A stretch of 64,000 bases of DNA from Litoditis marina (taxonomy: Eukaryota; Nematoda; Chromadorea; Rhabditida; Rhabditidae). Both the position numbers and the translations under genes were made by a program. Position 1 is the stretch's first letter. Each line of letters opens with the position of its first letter. The stretch is taken from NCBI GenBank assembly GCA_964036275.1, contig OZ038433.1, positions 13,354,446-13,418,445 on the forward strand, written 5' to 3'. The notes under the pieces are model-generated. The model had not been told where the DNA came from and made no database searches. It worked only from the letters and a program-made list of their open reading frames with translations. Shown piece by piece: positions 36,601 to 46,812 of the stretch.

Positions 36601-39600
36601 AAGAGCATGCGGTCTGCAGGTCTGTTACGCATCAACTCTTTTGCCGTGAACAAAAGGTGAAAAAAAGAAAAAGATTAAAAGAAAGAAGAGGAAAGAAGAG
36701 AAAAAGAAGTGAAACAGCGTATACCTGGGTGGCGATGAACTTTCGATCATGATTCTCAAACTGAACCCAGTTGGCGTGGATGTAGTTCCCGGAGGTGCCC
36801 GCGGGAGGGGTGTCGAGGGTCAGTTTCACTCGCGTCTCTTCTAGACACACCACGTCCTACAATTAATACTATAGTACAAATAATACAATACTATTAATAC
36901 AAATACTACATTGATGACACACCACGTCCTACAAATAGTACTATAATACAAATAGTACAACAACATACAATACAAATAATACAATGATGACACACGACGT
37001 CCTACAACTATAGTCGTCGGCCACAGAATGGCGGGAGGGTACTGTATATCTCAATTTTTGCTGTGTACAGACAGATGTATTCGATTCCAAAGCTTGTTGG
37101 CACATTCTCCCGTAGCGCGTTGGTTAGCGCCGAGCTACGAAATTTTCGCTAGCAGGTTCAATTCCTTTAAAGCCTATTCCGGTTACTTTGTTCAATGAAA
37201 ATTGAGGAAACGAGAGCGCAGAACGTCAGCAATTCATCATTTAAAAAATGAAACAATTCAAAGAAAGTTTGACAGAACCAGGCAGAAAAATTCTGAGAGT
37301 TTCATGAACCATCCTATATTATATTCATCCAAAAAAAACCATACTGTGAGTCAATTGCACAGTCACGTAAAACTGGTAAACACAGCAGAACTCAGACAGA
37401 ACTACTTTAACTTAAATGAGTTTCAGATTTGAATGGCTTATTCTAGTTGCCCATAATTGTTGTGAACTGACCAAGTATCGATTCAAATCGGGATTGCTCT
37501 CAAAGGACGAACTGGCTCCCGGTGGACATAGGTTGACCAATGAATCCTTGAACAAATTACGTAGTCCAGCCACTCCTGAAACAAACATAGAATTCACTGA
37601 AATGTAAGTTGTAGTTTGACCCGAGCGCACCAGAGTGCGTATTCTAGAAGAACCCGGCTCTTTCATCCCATCCTGCGTCTCTTCAAACATACGCTATTTC
37701 TCTGCGAGACGAGAAACAGTGAGGCAGAGCGAGAGACGCAGAATGGGATGAAGGTGGCGGAATCTTCTTGCATACCTACTCAGGTGTAGCCAGGAACCTC
37801 CGAGTACGTATGCTAGAAGATCCCGGCCTCTTCATCCCATCCTGCGTCTCCTCGAACCTATGCTATTTCTCTGCTCTCACATCCCGCCGGGATGTTAGAG
37901 ACAAGAAATAGTGAGGCAGAGCGAGAGACGCAGGATGGGATGAAGGTGGCGGAATCTTCTAGCATACGTATTATGTACTCAGCTTGTTATCATACTGCAA
38001 GTACATAAAACAAAACTGCAAGTCCAGTGCCCGTATAATCTTCCAAGAGTAGGGTTGTTAATCAATTCCAAAAATCAAGTCAATTCCAATTCCAATTCTT
38101 TTTCGTTTCTCAAAAACCACTCAATTCCAATCCCAATTCTTTTTCAATTCTCGAAAACCACTCAATTCCAATTCCACTTCTTTTGCAATTCGCAAAACCA
38201 CTCAATTCCAATTCCAATTCTTTTAGATTTTCAAAAACTGCTCAATTCCAATTCCAATTCCGATCAATTCCTCGAAATCTCAGATTCTCAATTCCAATTC
38301 CATTGGAATTGATTGGAATTGATTGGAATTGACTGTGTTTCCAACTTCATGTCAGTTTTTTTCTTCAAAGAACGAAGATAAACAATGTTCACTTTGGTTC
38401 CATTGAACGAAATACATAAGGAACAATGGTAATTTGATAATGAACAAGGAAAAACAGCATGGAATTGTAAATCGATTCTGAATTAATTCTGAGCGAAAAT
38501 CAAGTCAATTCCAATTCCAATTCCAGTTGATCTGACATACGAAAGAATTGGAATTGCAATTCCAGAACTTTTCGACATACAAAAGAATTGGAATTGCAAT
38601 TCCAACCATTTTCGACATACAAAAGAATTGGAATTGGAATTCCAATTCTTTTCGACAGACAAAAAGAATTGGAATTGCAATTCTTTTGGGTGATTATCTC
38701 AATTCTATCAATTCCAATTCCAATTCCAATTCTAACAACCCTATCCAAGAGTGATTTCATAGTCCGATCAACTCAACATGCCGAGCAAAGTCAAATGCGC
38801 AGATACAAATAATTGGAAAACACGTTGAAAACCGTATTCACATATTTGCCTTTTGACAAAACGTTTTTGTCGAAGAAATTGAAAAAATCATCTAACCTTG
38901 GAAGTAGAAATTGGATTAAATCCACATCACAACAAATCTAACAGAACAAAACACACTATAGTCGTCGCCAGCGGCAGGGCGAGAGGGTACTGTATATCTC
39001 ACTTAGCGCTGTGTACGCAGTACGCACACATGTCTTCGATTTCAAAGCTTTCCAGTCAGGTTTAGCGCCCTGCCACAAAACTTTTGATCGCAGGCTCTGT
39101 TTCGTCATGAGACGGAAATTTTTGAATTTGGCACTCGATATATACACACTATATATAAACTACGGAAAAACGAACACACTACAGAACATCAAATGTGTGA
39201 CTTCTCACCGAGTTTTGTGGTCTCCTCAACAAACTTCGCAAGTCCTGCCTCGATTTCGGGGGCCAGTTTGGCCTTTGATTCGGTACTAGCGGCAACCTCT
39301 TTCTTGGCGGCTACTCGTTTACGCGTCTCCTTCTATAAACATATGTTTATGTTTACATATAAGTACATATATAAACATACATACAAACATATACATGGGT
39401 TGACGGAACAGCAGTCTTCATACTAGAAGTAAAATGAAAAGTCACGTGAAGTTAGCATTCTAATGAGGAAACGTGTACTTTGTCATTGCACGTTTCTGAG
39501 TTCTGCTGTGTTTGACATGTTTCACGTGACTGTGCAGTTGACTGACAGTATATAGTCACCATTTTCCCTGAAAAGACAGCAGAGAGCTCGATTGATTGAG

Positions 39601-40472
39601 CGAAGCGGGGCGAGCGGTCTTTGATTATGTGCCAACAGGCGAGAGAGTGTGTAGATCAATGATACGCAGACTGGCTGGCCCCTCGCCAAACCCCGCCCCT
39701 TACAAAATCGATGGTACGGTGTCCACAACGGTTTGACCAAACCTATAGCAAGTGAACGAAGAATAGTTGTAGTCTGGTGTTTAAAGGTTAAAGCGTTAGA
39801 CCGACAATCCACCCATTCGTACTACGAACAGTTCAAGACATACAGCTCGCATTTCCCAACTGGACTCGTCGGCAGCGTGCCAGAAACTTTAGAAGACTGT
39901 TATTTAGAGAAAACATATACTTTACAGAAAGTTTCCCCGAATAACTGAAGGGAAGAACCCTTCACATAAATTTCTATTGTTTTGATGTAATTCAACAAGT
40001 TCCAAAACTGCCTTGAAATGTCATTGGCAAGCTGCCCAAGTTCAGTTGGGAAATGTGCGAACTATAGCATAGGTTTGCTTAGAAAAGAACCGATGACAGA
40101 ATACACCGAACTAGGCGTAAGTGAAGCGAGTGATGTGACCCTCGAGAATTGCCCAACCTATCATGAGACTATTGTATAATACGCATGGTTGATTTTATGT
40201 GATTTACTACGAGCCACAATCTGAATTGAGTTAGAAGAAATACAGAGAAATGAATAGCATGTCAAAACATTCAAACGTGGAAAACGGCCTGAAATCTCCA
40301 CTGACCACTGGGAGAACTTGACTTTCTTCATCATGACCTTCCATTGTGAGGTCGAAATTGAATTCGAAGTTGAATAATTTCTTCTTCTTAGTTTTGGGTG
40401 CTGCGTTTTTCTTGGGTTTTTCCATCTGAAAAAAAGCAATAGAAAAATAGTGAGAGAGATATGAGGAGAGAA

Positions 40473-40513
<41 letters not shown>

Positions 40514-40650
40514 TAGAGAAAAGGACAGTGAGGGAATGAGAGAAGAGAGCTACAGTGAAAGAAGAAGAGGGAGAATTGGGGAGAACTAACCTCTGAGCGA
40601 CGATCGACCGAGTGATGAAGTGAAGAACGGACTGCAATCAACGGCTCCAT
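33648..40650 (-). CDS. Protein tyrosine phosphatase, probable pseudophosphatase
   Basis: Eleven exons (40650-40591, 40425-40306, 39332-39209, 37575-37472, 36856-36725, 36260-36180, 35659-35488, 35343-35255, 34869-34747, 34345-34244, 33725-33648) join without phase conflict into 394 residues. Residues 1-100 are Lys-rich (KTKKKK, then KETRKRV), likely intracellular. From about 100 on it is a classical PTP domain: NRY (133-135), NYIHAN (160-165), CAQYWPEG, the WPD-loop position reading NWPNNGLP (272-279), the signature HCSAGVGRT (Cys307, Arg313), and the Q-loop [11 protein letters not shown] (Gln352, Gln356). PTPs remove phosphate from tyrosine through the signature Cys, with the WPD Asp as general acid. 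Here that Asp is Asn275, so activity should be weak or absent. Caenorhabditis has many such small nematode-specific PTPs. An alternative start is the ATG at 40425, directly after an acceptor-like TTTCAG. Confidence 0.9.
34072..34230 (-). mobile_element. SINE-like element in phosphatase intron
   Basis: Contains GGAATCGATCCTGCCAGC (B box on minus) and AGGGCGCTAAGCACTGCGCTA (A box region), then the GCGGAAAGTGAGAATTATAGTA body end. Same family as 151-410. Confidence 0.65.
34436..34558. mobile_element. Palindromic MITE-like element
   Basis: Terminal inverted repeats of about 45 bp: GTATGGTCGCCCAGGCGAAT at 34437 pairs with CGCCAGGGCGACCATAC ending at 34554, with AAATTGCAGC in both arms and a TCAATCGATATCGAT centre. 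No coding capacity. Lies in an intron of the phosphatase gene. Confidence 0.8.
34887..35056 (+). mobile_element. SINE-like element overlapping phosphatase introns
   Basis: Begins TTGTCGTCGCTAACGGAG and ends at GGTTCGATCCCGGCGAGAG, the B box. The open frame across it (34891-35343, plus) is an artefact. It sits in the intron between exons 35343-35255 and 34869-34747. Confidence 0.65.
35395..35485. repeat. GA-rich low-complexity tract in phosphatase intron
   Basis: GAGAGAGA-type run directly next to the donor of exon 35659-35488. No coding value. Confidence 0.9.
36285..36530. repeat. GGTTACC palindromic repeat cluster
   Basis: About ten copies of GGTTACC/GGTAACC, often as GGTTACCTACCGGTTACCTG, alternate in both orientations. 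Contained in a phosphatase intron; can fold into hairpins. Confidence 0.85.
37008..37168 (+). mobile_element. SINE-like element
   Basis: ACTATAGTCGTCGGCCACAG start, tRNA-like end with GTTGGTTAGCGCC (A box) and AGGTTCAATTCC (B box). Lies in an intron of the phosphatase gene. Confidence 0.7.
37628..37972. mobile_element. Two inverted-repeat MITE-like copies side by side
   Basis: Each copy reads CTAGAAGA(A/T)CCCGGC...CATCCCATCCTGCGTCTC, then a short centre, then the reverse complement ...GAGACGCAGGATGGGATG...CTTCTAGCATACGTA. First copy about 37628-37776, second about 37800-37972 with arms of roughly 65 bp. A decayed third copy is at 34625-34712. All lie in phosphatase introns. Confidence 0.85.
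38050..38745. repeat. AATTCC minisatellite, two blocks in opposite orientation
   Basis: First block (38068-38330) is CAATTCCAATTCCAATTCTTTT with variants. Second block (38505-38740) is mainly GAATTGGAATTGCAATTCC separated by CGACATACAAAA. The long Asn/Ser or Ile/Pro open frames here are products of the repeat. Inside the 1.6-kb intron between phosphatase exons 39332-39209 and 37575-37472. Confidence 0.9.
38955..39112 (+). mobile_element. SINE-like element
   Basis: CTATAGTCGTCGCCAGCGGC start and a GATCGCAGGCTCTGTTTCG end; the tRNA-like B box is degenerate. Same family as 151-410. Confidence 0.6.
39428..39552. mobile_element. MITE-like family B (CACGTGA element)
   Basis: About 125 bp with ends AGTCACGTGAAGTTAGCATTC and GTTTCACGTGACTGTGCAGT, and an internal GTCATTGCACGTTTCTGAG. 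Copies: 35715-35840, 37330-37400 (partial), 42225-42335, 56105-56230 and 62935-63030. No coding capacity. Confidence 0.8.
39560..39760 (+). mobile_element. MITE-like family A copy
   Basis: Shared core GATCAATGATACGCAGACTG, then CCAAACCCCGCCCCTTACAA and ATCGATGGTACGGTGTCCAC. Related copies at 46530-46690 (plus), 47790-48030 (minus) and 61785-61975 (plus, diverged). Ends are not precisely visible. Confidence 0.7.
40440..40530. repeat. GA-rich tract in first intron of the phosphatase gene
   Basis: GAGAGAGAGA run between phosphatase exons 40650-40591 and 40425-40306. Overlapping open frames on minus merely read the two exons through it. Confidence 0.9.
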
Positions 40651-40681
40651 CCCCTTTTTATTAGCCCCTTTTCTCACGAGT

Positions 40682-41530
40682 AAACGGTGCGAGATAACCT
40701 GTTCTCGCCGGGAAGGTGCGCGCCAAACTAAATTTTCCAGTTGGGAAGTTGTACTCTCCGAAAATCTCGACTGGAAAAGATATATCTGAAACCTGGTGAA
40801 CGGAAAACCGGTTTCGAAAACCGGTTTTTGAACGCGTCCAAGCCAAAAATTTTCCCGTTCTGTCTTTTCGAGTTTTTTTAATTTTTCTCCAGACAGTTTA
40901 GATCTTCCAAACTCTAAATGTCGATGAATCGCTGAATTTTAACCCAAAAATTACATCGTATGGCGCGTACTTATCTATTGCCAATCCAAAGAGATTAGCT
41001 CCTGAACAGTTCATGACCAACTGAGTCTTTTTCGCACATCGAAGTTTTGTTGTGAGAACCAACATCGAGAAAAAAATCGTATTGGGAGGGGGGGGGGGGT
41101 GATAGTACTATGAGGGGACTAAGGGTAAAGGGGGGGGGGATCGTAACATTTTTTCCGCAATGACTCGTACAATTCCTTGCGAAAAAATTAATAGATGTTG
41201 GTGATCAATAAATTTTCTTAGGATTGGCGATAGATTACTACGCGCCGAAAATGTAACTTTGGGTTGAAATTGAGAGATCCATCAAAGTTTAGACAAATCA
41301 GGAAGATCGAAGCTCTCTGGAGAAAAATTAAAAAAAAACTTGAAAAGACGAAACGGGCAAATCTTTGGCTTGGACGCGTTCGAAAACCAAGTTGAAACCG
41401 GTTTTCCGTTTACCAGGTTTCAAATATATACTTTCCAGTCGGGATTTCCAGAAAGTACAACTTCGTCGCCGGAAAGTTCAGTTTGGCACGTATCTTCTTC
41501 CCGGCGAGAACAGGTTATCTCGCACCGTTT
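40682..41530. mobile_element. Long inverted-repeat (foldback) element
   Basis: The left arm (about 40682-41010) begins AAACGGTGCGAGATAACCTG. The right arm (about 41200-41530) ends with the reverse complement CAGGTTATCTCGCACCGTTT. Matching blocks run inward: AACCGGTTTTCCGTT, TTGGACGCGTTC, GACAGAACGGG/CGAAACGGGC, TCCAATCCAAAGA-type and GCGCGTA/TACGCGCC. The centre holds a G run (41088-41142). Arms of about 330 bp are diverged by point changes. It lies about 30 bp upstream of the phosphatase start codon, so it probably includes or abuts its promoter. Confidence 0.85.
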
Positions 41531-41720
41531 ACAACGTGAACCTTCGTTTCACATTTCGTGTCACATTATCACTTTATTTATTTCGAAAAAAAGTGCTCAG
41601 TCTTCAGAGAAAAAGGTCACTAGATAGGATGCCGACTGTTCTCAAGAAACACATTAAGTTGTATGCAAAAAGCTCACGGCGCCCACAAATACTGGTAACT
41701 GTTAAATTTGTCAAAAAACT

Positions 41721-41791
41721 GCCTCATGCTGGAATCGAACCAGCGACCTTCTGTTTACTAGACAGACGCTCTACCCCTGGGCCAATGAGGC
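41721..41791 (-). tRNA. tRNA-Thr (AGT)
   Basis: On minus it reads GCCTCATTGGC...AGGTCGCTGGTTCGATTCC...GCATGAGGC. The 5' and 3' ends pair over seven bases, the T arm carries GGTTCGATTCC, and the anticodon stem TCTGT/ACAGA encloses loop CTAGTAA, giving anticodon AGT. No intron. It faces away from the second tRNA-Thr 103 bp to the right. Confidence 0.9.
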
Positions 41792-41894
41792 CACGTAATA
41801 AGCATCTCGAAAAGTCGATATACTAGCGCCCAATATGTGTTAACACCGTGGATATCAATCGAAAACAACCAAAGAACCAACACCCGGCAAGTGT

Positions 41895-41965
41895 GCCTCA
41901 TTGGCTTAGTGGCAGAGCGTCTGTCTTGTAAACAGAAGGTCGCTGGTTCGATTCCAGCATGGGGC
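41895..41965 (+). tRNA. tRNA-Thr (TGT)
   Basis: GCCTCATTGGCTTAGTGGCA...GTCTGTCTTGTAAACAGA...GGTTCGATTCCAGCATGGGGC. Acceptor stem pairs with one G-T. Anticodon loop CTTGTAA gives anticodon TGT. It is nearly the same sequence as the minus-strand tRNA-Thr at 41721-41791 apart from the anticodon and D arm, so the pair likely arose by inverted duplication. Confidence 0.9.
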
Positions 41966-42107
41966 ATTCTTTTTAAACAAATATTCTTGTCAAATTTGCT
42001 TCAAATGTTTCTGCTTTCTCATGCTCAGTCGACCGGTTTAATAGCGAAATTTTTCCGAAGACACTTTGCGATAAGAAAATCGTCCTTCTTCAACTCCTGT
42101 TTTGCAG

Positions 42108-42729
42108 GTTCTGCACGATGTTCGTTTTCTCGTCACTTCTTTTTCAAATTTATTCTCCTCCGAAGATTTCATACGGTTTGCTTCATTGCAGGTACAGTTT
42201 CGAGACACATCTATCGCATATACACTGTTAGTCAGATGCACAGTCACGTGAAACTAGTTTAACACAGCAGAGCTCACAAACGTGCAATGATAAAGTGCAC
42301 AATACCTATTGGAATGCTAACTCTACGTAACTATTCAATTTACTTCCGATATTGTCTCAGTTTTCATTCCAACCTGCTGCAGTATCAATACAAAATTTCA
42401 GTTCGTTTCAGTCCCCTCAATACAAACGGAGAAGTTAAGAACTTTTGCATTCGATTGTGTTTATACTGAAACTATTGAGAACGAAGCTGACATTTGCACT
42501 ACAGGAATAACTAGAATATATGATTTTTTTCTCGAACTACCGCTAAGTACGGACATTTCTCTCTGTCTCATGAGATGCTCTGGGACGGCTCGAAAACACG
42601 AAACACCGGGTATATTGTTGTTTTCCACGTGATTTGTTTCCAGAATATGGCAGTTTCTCATCGGCGTCGTGCTCAAAGATACGTTTTTCCCCAAAGACAA
42701 ACACGTCTATCGTTCCATTGAGAATGGAG
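42108..42729 (+). pseudogene. Two-exon fragment of an acyltransferase-3 gene
   Basis: 42108-42191 (FCTMFVFSSLLFQIYSPPKI...) and 42644-42729 (IWQFLIGVVLKDTFFPKDKH...) closely match the exons at 60732-60815 and 61044-61129 of the acyltransferase gene, including splice sites and intron sequence (CTAAGTACGGACATTTCTCT at 42546 and 60946). The intron here is longer because a family B MITE (42225-42335) has inserted. No other exons of the gene are nearby, so this is a partial duplicate and cannot make an enzyme. The reading frame is still open in both exons, so it is young. Confidence 0.85.
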
Positions 42730-43187
42730 GTGGGAGTAGCTTTTTTGTTGGTTTTAATGACTGCTTCTGGCCTGTTTTGTGGCTAAAAACCGGAAGAATT
42801 CTCCATTTAACCGCGTTTTGCCTGAACATCTTTGTTAACCACTTGGTAATCGCGAATTTCACCCAAAAGATGTTGGAAAAATTATTACCTAAGGGTTTAT
42901 AGAAAAATGGTTAAATGGTCAGAGGCGAACCGTACCACTTTCTATACTCTTTCTCTCTTTGTTTTTTCTAGTTTGTATCACTTCTCTGAGCTTCACCTTA
43001 ATCAACTGTGACCCGGTCAACTGGTAGGGTTGACGGAAATCGCGATTCCTAGTGGGATTTGCCCAAAAACCAAGTCGTTTGTGCAACACTTGCATAATGA
43101 TTTCTGCCTTGTTCCATATCATGCTTTGAAGTATTGTGGAAAACTTGAAGAAAGAGCTAATTCAAACTTTTATCACACAACCTTCAT

Positions 43188-46100
43188 CTAATATAACCCG
43201 AAAGCAACGAGAATTCTGAGGAAGAATCCTTTGATAGTGTTTTTCTGCCCTGCTGATTTGTGTGTCACAGCTTTGTCAGTGGATGGGCTTGGAGTCGGAG
43301 TATCAACATCTGGTGTAGCTGGAGCATCTCTGGTAGGGGTTCCGTTGGTAGAAGTTTCAGCCTGAGGAGCACCTGCTGTTGTGGTGAAGTTCGTCAAAGG
43401 TTTAGCTGCAGTACTTGTTTTAACGACATTTCCGTTTGAGGGAGCCGTTGGTGTACTGATTGTACTGTTCGAAGTTTGAGCAAGCGGAGCAGTGGATGAT
43501 GAAATAGTCTTCACATCTTGTTCATCCGTAGAATGTGCTTTGGTGGTACTTGTCGAAGTTGTGCTGGCGGTTGTAGATGTTGGAACAGGTCTCGTGACGA
43601 CGGCTGCAAACACGAAATTTCAATCAATGAACAATCTCAACGTGATATTTCGATCTTTTCTGAGAATACATTGAAAGTAAACAACCTTTCCATTTTTGGA
43701 CTCAACTTTTTTGGTTTGATTGCGGTTCAAGACGTGGCTCCACAGAACACAACGATTTTAATCTTTCTATCAAAAGTCAAAAGTCAACAATGTTAACAGT
43801 ACTCTTTTCTGAACTGACAGTTTTAAAAAGTGTCTCAACGGAACAATTGGTGAAAAGTACGTTAGAAGCGGTTCTACATGAACGTTTTGATGAACAAATG
43901 ATGTATCTTGAAAACTCACTAGTTTTCCTGGTTGAGGTTGGAACTGAAGGAGCAGCGGTTGCTGTTGTGATCTTCACAGTAGGTTGAGGTGTAGAAGGTG
44001 CTTTGGTGGCAGTTGTGGAGGTTGACCTGGTGGTAGGACGCGGTTTTGTTGTGGTGGTGCTCGTGGTTGTAGAGTTCGAGGTGGTGGTAGGAGGCGGTCT
44101 CGTTGTGGTCGTGCTCGTAGTTGTAGAGGTCGAGCTCGTGGTGGGAGGCGGCTTCGTTGTGGTGGTGCTCGTGGTTGTAGAGGTCAAGGTGGTGGTAGGA
44201 GGTGGTTTTGTTGTGGTCGTGCTCGTGGTTGTAGAGGTGAAGGTGGTAGGAGGCGGTCTTGTTGTGGTCGTGCTCGTAGTTGTAGGGGTCGAGGTGGTGG
44301 TAGGAGGCGGCCTCGTTGTAGTCGTGCTCGTGGTTGTAGAGGTCGAGGTGGTGGAAGGAGGCGGTCTCGTTGTGGTCGTGCTCGTGGTTGTAGAGGTCGA
44401 GGTGGTGGTAGGAGGCGGTCTTGTTGTGGTCGTGCTCGTGGTTGTAGAGGTCGAGATAGTGGTGGGACGAGGTTTCCTAGTGGTTCTAGTCTGTTTTGCG
44501 ACGAGGGCTGAAAAAATTGATAGTGGAAATTCAAAATTACCCGAAAATACAGAAAAAAGTAAAGGATGCAGTTGTAGTTAGTTCTCTATACACGTCATAT
44601 ATCACGAGTTTTGGCAGAAAAATAACGAGACCCAACTACAAACATGATTAGGTACAGCAACATACACCGTACTGGCTCGCTTTGGGAAAAGTAAACCCTA
44701 TAACAACATTCGTAGCGAAAGCAGAGTTTAAATCATCAAATCTCTCGATACTATGTTTCTCCATGTTTCTCCATAGAATGTTTCGGATTTGCGCCACGTA
44801 AAGACAGTGGTCATCGAAAAACAATCGGTCAATAACATGAGCTTAAAGTTCTTTGTCGGTAAAACGTAGTTAATTAATCATTCAAGTTGGAATGCAAAAC
44901 GATTTCTCGAAACTCACAAGCCAGTTTCGAAACACATTTTTTAATGTTCCGGACGTAGTGGTCGTTCCTTCCACGCTCATACTAGAAAACCACTGGATCA
45001 AACAACAAACACAGTTCGATCGGACAACATATACCGTAAAAGTTTTGTTCCTGGCAGAGCCAGCACTACATCACTTTGTTTTCTACTGAACCATCATCTT
45101 AATATGATACTGCAATAAAAATCTGAGTCGATTAAAGGGGGCTGCATTGAATGCCGAATTTGGCTAACGACGTCCGCCCAAAAAACACGAGAGTCAAAGA
45201 AGTGCGGTCAATTATTACTTTTTCACTCCAAACTATCCTCTGAGTCTCTGACAGTAAGCAAAAAATTAAAGAAATTTCAAATTCAGAGCTTCAAATTGGA
45301 CATTCTAGCAAGCAAAGGACTATCGAAGTCTCTAAATCCGATCTGTTATTTGAGAATTCTTTCAACCTGAGTGAGTTGAACGTGCGAAAAATAGGAAACC
45401 CAGGATAAAACAAGAGTAACGTGATGATTCGACATACGTTTCCATATAGGTTAATGAAAGAGTAATTTTCAAACCTTTTCGAGTTTTGCCACGTCTGCAT
45501 TACAAAAGTCACTAGTACAATAACAATTAACTCTCACGGGCCAAGTTGATAGGCCATCCTCATCATACCAATCATAGCATGTGTAAGCCTGTAAAAGTTC
45601 GAAATATGCTCGAGTTGGTCCTCGAAAAACACAAAAAGTACGAACGTATAACAAGTGCAAAAGTGTGTGCTATCTGTTTGAAACTCGGAGGATTTCGTGA
45701 AAAATGATTAACCTTGCTTTGAAAAATTCATCTCAGCTTAGCTCAGCTATTTTCAGCTTTCCAGACCCACCCGAATGGTTCAGCATTGATCAAATAAGTT
45801 TTGAAGAAGGACGAATATGTGGTCCAATCCCAACGGTTCGCTCCTTCAAACTTCAATACATTTCTCAATTGCAGTTTAAAGGAGAGGTATGTTCGGATTG
45901 GTCCACATAGTCGTCCTGATTTGAGGGGGCGGAAAATGCTCAGCGGTCCCTAAAAACCTGAACATTACGTAGTGTACGCTAACTCTACATAAAAAATACG
46001 CTCGTTCGTGATGAAACCGCAACGAAAATGATGAAACTCCTCTTACCTGGCGATACGATTTGCTGCTGCATCTAGAAATACACGCATGCTTCTTGTACGA

Positions 46101-46747
46101 GTACTTTGTCATGCAACTTTCATCTCTGTCGCATTCAGTAATGTCCACCTCGTCATCGTAGCGCGAGTCGTATTCGTAACATTTCATAGCAACCGAACCG
46201 GACACCAGGCAGACTGCAATCCAAAAAAGTTAAATTTCTTCGGAGTGTAAGACATTAGGTCAAATGTTTTACAGGGCTAAGCAGAAGGTAATCCTTCATT
46301 CGCCTTTCCATTAGCAAATTTTGCTGTGTTGTAATCTGATTTCGTTGGTTTTCGATGTAAACTCGTAAGTTACAGCGCTAGTTGATTTGAGATAAAACCA
46401 CAATAGACTTCACTGCTTGAAGGTCAGATATACGCTCTGCCATTACAGAATCACTCATACTGTGGTGCCTAAACTCTGCTTAAGAACCAAGGTGATATAG
46501 TGTTAATGTCTCCAATAAAGACACCGGAATCCTCAATTGATTGATCGGAGCCGGCTGTTAATTGTTCTAGCCGACGAAAGAGTGTTCAGAGCAATGATAC
46601 GCAGACTAGCCGCCCCCGCCAAGCCCCGCCCCTTACAAAATCGATGGTACGGTGTTCACAATGGTTCGAAAATATCTATACGAGTCAGCGAAGAGAATGA
46701 ATTGAAGGAAACTTACTGAAACAGAGAGCACCACGAAGAAGCAACAT
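43188..46747 (-). CDS. Secreted Ly-6-like protein with Thr/Ser-rich stalk, likely GPI-anchored
   Basis: Six exons (46747-46717, 46213-46047, 45588-45475, 44981-44918, 44507-43920, 43603-43188) join in phase to 459 residues. Residues 1-19 are a signal peptide (MLLLRGALCFICLVSGSVA). Residues 22-96 hold nine cysteines (22, 38, 44, 55, 59, 70, 88, 90, 95) ending CYCTSDFCN, the C-terminal signature of Ly-6/uPAR three-finger domains; Cys123 makes ten. Residues 127-440 are a mucin-like stalk, first a repeat of TSTTTSTTTTRPPPTT type, then less regular Thr/Ser/Pro. The tail is GFFLRILVAFGLY, a hydrophobic end fitting GPI attachment. It probably sits at the outer cell surface, heavily O-glycosylated. 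Ligand unknown. The 192-codon plus-strand frame at 44003-44581 is only the antisense of the Thr repeats. Confidence 0.85.
43977..44480 (-). repeat. Coding minisatellite for the Thr/Pro stalk
   Basis: About nine units of roughly 57-60 bp on minus (CTACAACCACGAGCACGACC followed by ACAACAAGACCGCCTCC) encode STTTSTTTTRPPPTT. One unit is 3 bp shorter, keeping the frame. Copy number is likely variable between individuals. Confidence 0.9.
45815..45925. mobile_element. Palindromic MITE-like family C
   Basis: TGTGGTCCAATCCCAACG at the left and GATTGGTCCACATAGTCGTC at the right, with CTCCTTCAAACT pairing AGTTTAAAGGAG inside. A relative is at 33769-33890 (TGTGGTCCAATCGCAACG). In an intron of the Ly-6-like gene. 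Confidence 0.75.
46530..46690 (+). mobile_element. MITE-like family A copy upstream of the Ly-6-like gene
   Basis: Core GCAATGATACGCAGACTAG...CCCCGCCCCTTACAAAATCG as at 39560-39760. It lies in the first intron, just left of the signal-peptide exon. Confidence 0.7.
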
Positions 46748-46812
46748 CTTTCCACTGAAGCGGTGAAGAGAATGAGAATGACTGATTTCACCTTCTTTTA
46801 AACTACGGCAAT

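Noticed and set aside
38055..38812. Several Asn/Ser and Ile/Pro frames
   Set aside because: All derive from the AATTCC minisatellite inside a phosphatase intron.
44003..44581. 192-codon plus-strand frame rich in Val and Gly
   Set aside because: It is the antisense of the Thr/Pro stalk repeats of the Ly-6-like gene, which has a full splice-consistent frame on minus.
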